Assembly: GCA_003448675.1 (NCBI GenBank)
Contig: DLXZ01000014.1
Span: forward strand, 1,297 to 6,522
Length of the DNA stretch: 5,226 bases
Direction of reading: 5' to 3'
Origin: Porticoccaceae bacterium
GTDB lineage: Bacteria; Pseudomonadota; Gammaproteobacteria; Pseudomonadales; Porticoccaceae
The notes beneath the pieces are model-generated. The model had not been told where the DNA came from and made no database searches. It was given only the letters and a program-made list of their open reading frames with translations. Shown piece by piece: positions 1 through 5,226 of this stretch (within the stretch, counting starts at the first letter, position 1; each line of letters opens with the position of its first letter). The position numbers were made by a program, and so were the translations under genes.

Positions 1-569
1 TCAAACTTGTCGTTAACCACCAGCACTTTTTCGATGCGATACTGATGCAGGAGGCGTTTCACTTCTTCTGGCTCGGTGCCTTCGCGAGCGGTCACCAGGC
101 GTTCCTTCGGGGTCATTACCGATATGACCGGGGCATCGAGATCAGTCTGAAAGCGCACATCCCGGCGAGTGACGATACCTACCAACTCGCCATTTTTGAG
201 CACCGGGACACCGGAAATATTGTATTCCTGTGTAATGCCCACCAAATCGCGAATAGAGGCGTCGGCCTCAATGGTAATGGGATCTTTCACCACCCCACTC
301 TCGAACTTTTTCACCGCCCTGACTTCCAGCGCCTGCTGGGCCGGGGTCATGTTCTTGTGGATGATGCCAATGCCCCCCTCCTGAGCCAGGGCGATGGCCA
401 GGCGCGACTCGGTAACCGTGTCCATGGCCGCCGATACCATGGGCATATTGAGGGAAATTTCTCGGGTCAGGCGTGTGCTGACGTCAACACTGGTGGCGAC
501 CACCTCGGAATAACCGGGCATCAGCAGAACGTCATCAAAGGTAAGTGCTTCCTGATCGATTCTCAGCAT
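1..569 (-). CDS. guaB: IMP dehydrogenase, N-terminal 189 residues (cut by left window edge)
   Basis: IMP dehydrogenase oxidises IMP to XMP with NAD+, the committed step of guanine nucleotide synthesis in the cytoplasm. Reading the minus strand from the ATG at 569-567 gives [20 protein letters not shown], the typical start of bacterial GuaB, followed by the barrel motif SAAMDTVTE (residues 46-54) and [10 protein letters not shown] (65-74). A pair of regulatory CBS domains is inserted in the barrel: the first spans about residues 94-150 (with [22 protein letters not shown]) and the second begins near 152 (MTPKERLVT) and is cut at residue 189. The catalytic cysteine loop and the C-terminal flap lie outside the window, so activity cannot be judged. 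The frame is open to base 1 with no lesion. The Shine-Dalgarno is poor: only a GGGG four bases before the ATG. The gene is divergent from xseA, as in E. coli and Pseudomonas; guaA would be expected downstream, outside this window. Confidence 0.97.
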   Translation of the reverse strand, partial: MLRIDQEALTFDDVLLMPGYSEVVATSVDVSTRLTREISLNMPMVSAAMDTVTESRLAIALAQEGGIGIIHKNMTPAQQALEVRAVKKFESGVVKDPITIEADASIRDLVGITQEYNISGVPVLKNGELVGIVTRRDVRFQTDLDAPVISVMTPKERLVTAREGTEPEEVKRLLHQYRIEKVLVVNDKF

Positions 570-606
570 AGGGCCCCGCAGCGTCCAGAAGAATGGGAAG
601 CAGGGC

Positions 607-635
607 ATTATAGTGTGCCAGCGGAAACCGGTAAA
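607..635 (-). promoter_or_regulatory. Probable sigma70 promoter of guaB
   Basis: On the minus strand there is a perfect -10 box TATAAT (612-607) and, 17 bases upstream, the -35-like TTTACC (635-630, four of six matches to TTGACA). Transcription would start near 600, giving a leader of about 30 nt before the guaB ATG. The bases after the -10 box (GCCCTGC) are GC-rich, a feature of promoters under stringent (ppGpp) control, which is known for guaB in E. coli. I see no convincing PurR-type operator here. Confidence 0.7.
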
Positions 636-664
636 TGTCTCCGGGCGGATCAACCGAGTCTGGC

Positions 665-692
665 TTGCCGGAATATGCCCATGCTCTACAAT
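665..692 (+). promoter_or_regulatory. Candidate sigma70 promoter of xseA
   Basis: A -35-like TTGCCG (665-670, four of six matches) and a -10-like TACAAT (687-692, five of six) are separated by 16 bases. They lie back to back with the guaB promoter without overlapping its boxes. The predicted start point, about 7 bases after the -10 box, falls at 699-700, on or next to the xseA ATG, so the transcript would have almost no leader. This is a match by eye and is clearly weaker than the guaB promoter. Confidence 0.4.
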
Positions 693-699
693 CGGGCCC

Positions 700-2094
700 A
701 TGACTGATTTCGTGGACCAAAGCAGCGCCCTTGCCGGCAATGACAAAGCAGTCTTTACCGTTAGCCAGCTTAACCGCCGCGCCCGCCAGCTGCTGGAAAC
801 CCACCTGTCGCTGATCTGGGTCGAGGGCGAACTGAGTAACCTGGCGCGGCCCTCCTCCGGCCACTGGTATTTCACCCTCAAGGATGACGATGCGCAAATC
901 CGCTGCGCCATGTTTCGCAACCGCAACCAACGCGTAAAGCACCCCCTCAAAGCTGGCGACCAGGTGCTGGCGCGCGGCCGGGTGAGCCTGTACGAAAACC
1001 GCGGCGACTACCAACTGATCGTCGAGCATCTGGAGCCGGCGGGTCTCGGCGTCCTGCAGCGGCGATTCGAGCTCTTAAAGGCCAAGCTGCTGGAAGAAGG
1101 TCTGTTTGACGAAGATCGCAAGCTCGACCTGCCCCGTTTCCCACGCCATATCGGCGTGATTACCTCGCCGACCGGAGCGGCGGTCAAGGATGTACTTCAC
1201 GTCCTGAAACGCCGCTTCCCCGCCGTGCCCGTCACGATTTACCCAAGCCCCGTGCAGGGAGAAGGCGCTATTAGCGGCATTCAACAAGCCCTGGAGCTGG
1301 CCAACAGCCGGGACGAGTGTGATGTGCTTTTGCTGGTCAGGGGAGGTGGTTCGCTGGAGGATTTATGGGCTTTCAATGAAGAAGCAGTGGCGCGGGCGGT
1401 GGCCGCCAGCACCATCCCCGTGGTGTGCGGGGTCGGCCATGAAACCGATACCACCATTGTTGATTTCGTCGCCGATCTGCGGGCTCCCACGCCATCGGCG
1501 GCAGCGGAACTGGTAAGCCCCAATGCCTCCGAGCTGTACGCGGCATTGCAAAGTTACCAGGACTGGTTTTCCCGCCACGCCGGCAATCAAGTCGCCGCCG
1601 CTGCTCAAGCACTGGAAAATCTGCGCCGGCGTTTACGTCACCCCCGTGAGATTCTGGAAAAACAGGGTCAGCACCTGGATCACCTTGAAGTGCGCCTGTT
1701 CAGAGCCGTGCAATTACAACTGCACGGCAAACACCTGGCGCTTGATCGCATGCACAACCGGCTCAATGCCCAGGCGCCGGCGGCGAAACTGGGGCAACTA
1801 CAGCAGCACTTCGGCCATCTTACGGAACAGTTATCAACAGCCATGAAACACCTGCTGGCGCGCAAGCGCGAGGAACTGGGCTCATCAGCCAAGCTGCTCC
1901 AGGCGGTCAGCCCCCTGAACACCCTGGAGCGCGGCTACGCCATCGCGCAAACCGAGAGCGGCCAGGTTATCACCCATACCGACGACACAGAGGTGGGCCA
2001 GGAGATTGCCATTACCCTGGTCGACGGCAGCCTCGACTGCGAAGTCATCGCCAAAAACACGCGCCCTGATGGCCAGATGGACACCCCAAAATGA
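700..2094 (+). CDS. xseA: Exodeoxyribonuclease VII large subunit
   Basis: This is the catalytic large subunit of exonuclease VII, which with several copies of the small subunit XseB degrades single-stranded DNA from both ends in repair and recombination. The 464-residue protein is close to the 456 of E. coli. An N-terminal OB-fold DNA-binding domain (about residues 17-113) includes [10 protein letters not shown] (53-62) and CAMFR (69-73). The nuclease domain carries [18 protein letters not shown] (155-172), [13 protein letters not shown] (214-226) and the GHExD...D..AD.RAPTP...AE signature (246-270), so all the conserved blocks I know are intact. A charged, Leu/Gln-rich helical stretch (about 280-400) fits the family's long coiled coil, and [12 protein letters not shown] (404-415) is the conserved C-terminal block. 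The ATG at 700 is chosen because homology starts just after it. An in-frame GTG at 613 would add 29 unrelated residues and lies inside the guaB promoter. No clear Shine-Dalgarno precedes 700. The stop overlaps the next gene (ATGA). No xseB is visible. Confidence 0.97.
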   Translation: MTDFVDQSSALAGNDKAVFTVSQLNRRARQLLETHLSLIWVEGELSNLARPSSGHWYFTLKDDDAQIRCAMFRNRNQRVKHPLKAGDQVLARGRVSLYENRGDYQLIVEHLEPAGLGVLQRRFELLKAKLLEEGLFDEDRKLDLPRFPRHIGVITSPTGAAVKDVLHVLKRRFPAVPVTIYPSPVQGEGAISGIQQALELANSRDECDVLLLVRGGGSLEDLWAFNEEAVARAVAASTIPVVCGVGHETDTTIVDFVADLRAPTPSAAAELVSPNASELYAALQSYQDWFSRHAGNQVAAAAQALENLRRRLRHPREILEKQGQHLDHLEVRLFRAVQLQLHGKHLALDRMHNRLNAQAPAAKLGQLQQHFGHLTEQLSTAMKHLLARKREELGSSAKLLQAVSPLNTLERGYAIAQTESGQVITHTDDTEVGQEIAITLVDGSLDCEVIAKNTRPDGQMDTPK

Positions 2095-2210
2095 TTAAAA
2101 TCAGCACCTTGTTTTCGCCTGCTCGCGCACCTGCTCCCGGGCTCAAATTTATCATTGCTTTGGGCCTTTACAGTGTGTTGGGCTGTTTTGGCTCAGTTGC
2201 GTTTAGCGCG
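2091..2210 (+). other. Signal sequence of the M3 peptidase
   Basis: The first 40 codons encode a basic n-region (K3, R12, K19), a hydrophobic core IIALGLYSVLGCFGSVAF (21-38) and possible processing sites. SVLGC fits the general lipobox pattern with Cys32 as the lipidated residue and Phe at +2. Alternatively, cleavage by signal peptidase I could fall after Ser39 or Ala40. The mature M3B homology begins soon after (STLVWDLSELYP, 46-57). Export is well supported; which peptidase acts is unresolved. Confidence 0.65.
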
Positions 2211-4013
2211 GATAAAACCCCGGGTTCAACCTTGGTCTGGGATCTCAGCGAGCTGTATCCCAACATCAACGCCTGGGAGCAGGCGCGAACGGCAACTACG
2301 GCGCGAATTAAACAGCTAAAACACTGTCGTGGGGAATTGGGCAGAAACGCACAGATTTTAGGCAAATGCCTGCAACTGAGCTCCGATATTTATAGAAGCC
2401 TGCTACGGGTTTATACCTACAGCTTTCTGGAAAAGGATATTGATCTGGGCAACTCCGAGGCCAGGCAGCGCCACAACCTGTCCGAAGAGTTGCTGAGTCA
2501 ATACGAGCAAAGCAGCAGCTTTATCGAGCCGGAGTTACTAAAAATCGATAAAATCAAACTGCGCAAATGGCAAAAACAATCTCAGGCTTTAAACGATTTC
2601 GATTTTTTTATTCGCAACCTGCTGCGTAACGAGCCACATATTCTATCCGCGCCGGAAGAGAGGATTCTGGCCGCCGCCAATGCGCCGCTGCGTGCGGCCA
2701 GCACCACCTATAGCATTCTAAGCAATGCGGAAATCCCGCCGGCCGAAATTACGCTCGGATCCGGGGAGCAGGTCAAACTGACCGCGACCAACTACGCCAA
2801 ATACCGAGGCAGCGCCGACAGAAGCGAAAGAAAAGCTGTGTTCGACGCCTTTTTTGGCAACCTCACCAACTACCAACAAAGTCTGGCCTCGACTTTGACC
2901 GGCCAGGTACAGGCACAGATTTTCGAAGCCCGCATGCGCCGCTACCCGTCGGCCCTGGCTCGCTCGCTGGCGGTGGATAATATTCCCGAGCCGGTTTATC
3001 GAGCGTTGGTGGATACGGTGAACGACAATCTGGATACCCTGCACCGCTATTTAAGGCTGCGGGCGCGGCTGATGGGCATTAAAGAACCCCGTTATTACGA
3101 CGTTTATCCTGACGTTATCGACCTGGACCGGCAATACAGCATCGAGCAATCACAGGAATTGTTGACACAGGCCCTGGAACCCCTGGGCGAAACTTACTTG
3201 GACATGTACAAGGCAGCATCCCGCAAGCCCTGGATGCATGTGCCGCCGGCCGAAGGCAAACGCAGTGGCGCCTACGCCATGAGCGCGGCCTATGATGTGC
3301 ATCCCTACGTACTGCTGAATCACAACAATGATTTCGACTCCCTGAGCACTTACGCCCACGAGTGGGGGCATGTCATGCATTCCCTGCTTACACAACAAAA
3401 CCAGCCTTTTAGTAAAGCCGAATATGCGACGTTTATCGCCGAGATCGCCTCCATCGCCCACGAATTGCTGCTCTATAAACATCTGGCGGAAAATGCCGCA
3501 AATCGGGACGAAAAACTGTTTTACCTGATCGAAGAGCTGCAGGGTTTGCGCGGGACATTTTTTCGCCAGACTCAGTTTGCCGAATTCGAGCTGGCCATCC
3601 ATAAAGAAGTTGAAAACGGCGGCGCCCTCTCCGCCGACCGACTCAATGAAATCTACGGCGAAACCCTGAAGCGCTACTACGGTCACAACGCCGGCATTAT
3701 GACCATCGATGATACCTACGCCATTGAGTGGGCCTATATCCCGCATTTTTACCGCAACTTTTACGTCTACCAGTACGCCACTTCCATATCCGCCGCCTAT
3801 TACCTGATGGATAAAGTACTCAGCGGCGGCGAGCGGGAAAGACGGCAATACCTGTCGATACTGGAAGCCGGCGGATCGGACTATCCCTACGATATTCTAA
3901 AAAAAGCCGGCGCGGACATGGCCTCACCGCTTATTTATCAAGCGGTGATTAAACGCTGCAATATGCTAATGGACGAAATAGAACTCTTATTAGCGCCCGG
4001 TGCTTATCAATAA
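2091..4013 (+). CDS. pepF: Exported M3-family zinc oligoendopeptidase (oligoendopeptidase F-like)
   Basis: A predicted metallopeptidase of family M3, subfamily M3B, which cleaves short peptides. The 640-residue protein carries HEWGHVMH (423-430) with zinc ligands H423 and H427 and catalytic E424. E451 in FIAEIAS fits the third ligand, 28 residues after H423. Substrate-side blocks GKRSGAYAM (389-397), GIMTIDDTYAIEWAYIPHFY (535-554) and FYVYQYATSISAAYY (557-571) match PepF proteins, which are usually about 600 residues and cytoplasmic. Here an extra N-terminus with basic residues, a hydrophobic stretch (about 20-38) and either a lipobox-like VLGC (29-32) or a signal peptidase I site near AFSA (37-40) predicts export, either as a lipoprotein or as a soluble periplasmic enzyme. 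The ATG at 2091 overlaps the xseA stop by four bases and has only a weak GATGGA upstream, so translational coupling is likely. There is no other in-frame Met before residue 282. The physiological substrate is unknown. Confidence 0.9.
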   Translation: MIKISTLFSPARAPAPGLKFIIALGLYSVLGCFGSVAFSADKTPGSTLVWDLSELYPNINAWEQARTATTARIKQLKHCRGELGRNAQILGKCLQLSSDIYRSLLRVYTYSFLEKDIDLGNSEARQRHNLSEELLSQYEQSSSFIEPELLKIDKIKLRKWQKQSQALNDFDFFIRNLLRNEPHILSAPEERILAAANAPLRAASTTYSILSNAEIPPAEITLGSGEQVKLTATNYAKYRGSADRSERKAVFDAFFGNLTNYQQSLASTLTGQVQAQIFEARMRRYPSALARSLAVDNIPEPVYRALVDTVNDNLDTLHRYLRLRARLMGIKEPRYYDVYPDVIDLDRQYSIEQSQELLTQALEPLGETYLDMYKAASRKPWMHVPPAEGKRSGAYAMSAAYDVHPYVLLNHNNDFDSLSTYAHEWGHVMHSLLTQQNQPFSKAEYATFIAEIASIAHELLLYKHLAENAANRDEKLFYLIEELQGLRGTFFRQTQFAEFELAIHKEVENGGALSADRLNEIYGETLKRYYGHNAGIMTIDDTYAIEWAYIPHFYRNFYVYQYATSISAAYYLMDKVLSGGERERRQYLSILEAGGSDYPYDILKKAGADMASPLIYQAVIKRCNMLMDEIELLLAPGAYQ

Positions 4014-4087
4014 CAACCCCGTCAACTAATGCTTACGCTGCAATTTCAGACGGTTCGAGGTATGAGAGGTATTTTTTAATTTAGTGA

Positions 4088-4103
4088 TGGTTCACTGGTT
4101 CAT
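4088..4103 (+). repeat. Short imperfect tandem repeat in AT-rich spacer
   Basis: TGGTTCAC (4088-4095) is followed at once by TGGTTCAT (4096-4103). A second short near-repeat, GAGGTATGA then GAGGTATTT, lies at 4057-4074. Both are in the roughly 190-base AT-rich spacer between the peptidase stop and the IS-derived orfA. I see no gene in that spacer, no hairpin followed by a T-run, and no recognisable IS end. The repeats may be chance or debris of decay. Confidence 0.3.
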
Positions 4104-4205
4104 TTAATGGAAATTATTGATACGGATCGCCATGTAATATCCCCAAAAAATGCCGCAGAGCTTATAACTAGAAAGTTCCACCAAGATGAACGGAAGGTGT
4201 TTTCT

Positions 4206-4448
4206 ATGCGACAGTCAGGATTTGCAGATGGCCAGATACTGGCGATTCTCAAGCATAACGAAGAAAACATATCAGTCGATGACTTGTGTCGCGAACACAG
4301 TACGAATCAGCGCCTGCTCTATAAATAGCGGGCCAAGTATGGCGGCATGGACGCGTCGATGATGAAACGGTTCAAGGAACTTGAGAAGGGAACAAGCACC
4401 CCAAAAGGGTGTTTGCTGAAGAGTGCTTGAAGAGAAATTAAGGATATC
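4206..4448 (+). pseudogene. Degraded IS3-family transposase orfA
   Basis: This is the remnant of the small DNA-binding subunit (helix-turn-helix) of an IS3-family transposase. From the ATG at 4206 the frame reads MRQSGFADGQILAILKHNEE, then DDLCREHSTNQRLLYK, the pattern of IS3 OrfA (MRKSRF..sQI..iLK...G..v.eLCR.HG.s...fYKW). A TAG at 4326-4328 stands where the conserved Trp (TGG) should be. The same frame then continues as RAKYGGMDASMMKRFKELEK to about 4388. The expected next block, KRVFAEECLKR, is in another frame (about 4403-4435), and EIKDI returns to the first frame (to 4448), which suggests a one-base loss and then a two-base loss. The start is supported by GGAAGG at 4192-4197, eight bases upstream. 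An open frame reaching back to 4107 adds 33 residues unlike any OrfA. No orfB follows, so the element cannot move itself. Frame reconstruction relies on remembered family consensus. Confidence 0.85.
4394..4414 (+). other. Hairpin-forming inverted repeat within the IS remnant
   Basis: AAGCACCC (4394-4401) and GGGTGTTT (4407-4414) can pair as an 8-bp stem (one G-T wobble) around the 5-base loop CAAAA. It lies 381 bases after the peptidase stop. No T-run follows on the plus strand beyond the three Ts in the stem, so a role as an intrinsic terminator is doubtful. It coincides with the place where the orfA frame is broken. Confidence 0.35.
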
Positions 4449-4493
4449 GGTATTGTCTGTTATCGAGGCAAAAACAAAAGAACACTGTGCGCC

Positions 4494-4523
4494 CGGTCAG
4501 TGAATACGCCCTTTCCCTGACCG
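4494..4523 (-). terminator. Inverted repeat just after the symporter stop, possible weak terminator
   Basis: CGGTCAG (4494-4500) and CTGACCG (4517-4523) are perfect 7-base inverted arms with a 16-base loop. They lie only five bases beyond the symporter stop codon in its direction of transcription. On the minus strand a T-rich stretch (TTCTTTTGTTTTT) follows, but only about 12 bases after the stem, so this is not a textbook intrinsic terminator. It could serve the convergent ends of the two flanking units or be unrelated IS debris. Confidence 0.35.
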
Positions 4524-4528
4524 TGATG

Positions 4529-5226
4529 TTATGAGTTAGATGAAATTTCGCCGCTGTCTTGACTGCTGACCAATCCGTGACTACCGCTTACCCGACGCCT
4601 TGCGCATGCCAGATAAATCAACACACTGCCAGTAAGCATGCCGGGGAGGCCTTCGTATAACCAGCCATGCCAGCCCATCATCCGCCAGGCGACAGCCACT
4701 AACAATCCTGCCAGAACCGCTGTGATACTCCAGTATTCGCCTGGTCTGTAACCAAGACAGAGAAATAGCAGCAACGGCGCGAAAGCGCTTGCCAGGGCCG
4801 ACCAAGATAAAATGACGAGATTAAATACGCTCTCATTGCTCGTTAGTGCCAGCCCCAACGCGGACCCGGTGACAAGCAGCGTAGCAAGCCTGATAAGAAG
4901 CGGCCGCTGTATGGCTTTTAATGATAAATCGTGCGTGATCGCAGCAGAACAGCTCAACACCAGAGAATCGGCGGTAGACATGGTGGCGGCGAAAATTCCA
5001 GCAAGTATCAAGCCGACACCCACCGGTGGCAGCAGCTCGAGCGCCATGATCGGCAAAGCCAGCTCCGCATCAAAGTTGGCACCATCGGGCAAATAAATGC
5101 GGGAAAGCATGCCAACAGCGGTGGCCAAGCCATAAAATCCGGTGAACCACAGGTAATACCAGATTCGCGCCCGGCGCATGTCACCGGTCTTACTAAGTGT
5201 CATGAAACGCACCATGATGTGGGGCT
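4529..5226 (-). CDS. PutP-like sodium/solute symporter, C-terminal part (cut by right window edge)
   Basis: This is the C-terminal 231 residues of an inner-membrane transporter of the sodium/solute symporter family (SSS), which takes up a small solute with Na+. The fragment opens with PHIMVRFMTLSK, the counterpart of the PHIIVRFMA motif of E. coli PutP. Counting from the Met at 5215, about six hydrophobic segments follow (near 16-37, 56-80, 107-125, 129-153, 161-181 and 187-205), fitting the last six of 13 in PutP. The AATMSTADSLVLSCSAAITHDL block (76-97) contains Ser80 and Thr81, equivalent to the Na+-site Ser340/Thr341 of PutP. A short hydrophilic tail rich in Ser and Arg ends at TAA (4531-4529). 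That Met is internal: the frame is open to the window edge. Substrate cannot be fixed from this half; proline is a plausible guess, so no symbol is given. The gene is convergent with the peptidase unit and separated from it by IS debris. Confidence 0.9.
   Translation of the reverse strand, partial: PHIMVRFMTLSKTGDMRRARIWYYLWFTGFYGLATAVGMLSRIYLPDGANFDAELALPIMALELLPPVGVGLILAGIFAATMSTADSLVLSCSAAITHDLSLKAIQRPLLIRLATLLVTGSALGLALTSNESVFNLVILSWSALASAFAPLLLFLCLGYRPGEYWSITAVLAGLLVAVAWRMMGWHGWLYEGLPGMLTGSVLIYLACARRRVSGSHGLVSSQDSGEISSNS

Noticed and set aside
609..614. TATAGT on the plus strand as a -10 box for xseA
   Set aside because: It is the reverse side of the guaB -10 box, and the -35 position at 17-base spacing (CAGAAG) does not fit.
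613..699. Upstream GTG start extending xseA by 29 residues
   Set aside because: The extension has no XseA similarity, lies within the guaB promoter and crosses the likely xseA promoter; the ATG at 700 gives the normal family length.
45..707. Plus-strand open frame of 220 codons
   Set aside because: It is antisense to guaB, whose minus-strand protein is unmistakable over 1-569; the plus-strand translation is His-rich and matches nothing I recognise.
535..1029. Minus-strand open frame of 164 codons
   Set aside because: It is a shadow of the start of xseA and of the intergenic region; no recognisable domain and no clear ribosome binding site.
3150..3848. Minus-strand open frame of 232 codons
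   Set aside because: It lies entirely opposite the conserved catalytic part of the M3 peptidase, a common artefact of GC-rich codon bias.
4014..4205. IS terminal inverted repeat or intrinsic terminator after the peptidase gene
   Set aside because: Only short direct repeats and an AT-rich ATTTTTTAATTT stretch are visible; there is no stem before the T-run and no matching inverted end on the other side of the remnant.
1..5226. CRISPR array, tRNA/rRNA genes, defence or toxin-antitoxin modules
   Set aside because: No regularly spaced repeats, no tRNA-like cloverleaf or rRNA motifs, and every substantial open frame is explained by a housekeeping gene, the IS remnant or a shadow frame.

Overview
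The window looks like chromosomal DNA of a free-living gammaproteobacterium. The reasons are the head-to-head guaB/xseA pair found in Escherichia coli, Pseudomonas and relatives, proteins that read like gammaproteobacterial versions, and moderately GC-rich coding sequence. I cannot name the genus with confidence; a marine or soil lineage near Cellvibrionales/Pseudomonadales is a guess.

Layout: (1) Positions 1-569, minus strand: the first 189 codons of guaB (IMP dehydrogenase), running off the left edge. (2) Positions 570-699: the divergent intergenic region. It holds a very good sigma70-type promoter for guaB and a weaker candidate for xseA that would place the transcript start almost on the xseA ATG. 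(3) Positions 700-2094, plus strand: complete xseA (large subunit of exonuclease VII). (4) Positions 2091-4013, plus strand: a complete M3-family zinc oligoendopeptidase (PepF-like) with an N-terminal export signal. It overlaps xseA by ATGA and is probably co-transcribed. (5) Positions 4014-4528: an AT-richer non-coding stretch containing a decayed orfA of an IS3-family insertion sequence (a TAG replacing a conserved Trp codon, then frame disruptions). No recognisable orfB or terminal repeats remain. (6) Positions 4529-5226, minus strand: the C-terminal half of a PutP-like sodium/solute symporter, running off the right edge and convergent with the pepF unit.

Functionally, guaB (guanine nucleotide synthesis), xseA (single-strand DNA degradation in repair and recombination), the exported peptidase and the symporter do not form one pathway. 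The first three sit in a conserved housekeeping neighbourhood, and the IS remnant marks the junction with the transporter. I found no evidence of a new multi-gene system, CRISPR array, RNA gene or intact mobile element. The points most worth a second look are the exported M3B peptidase coupled to xseA, the possibly leaderless xseA transcript, and the eroded IS.
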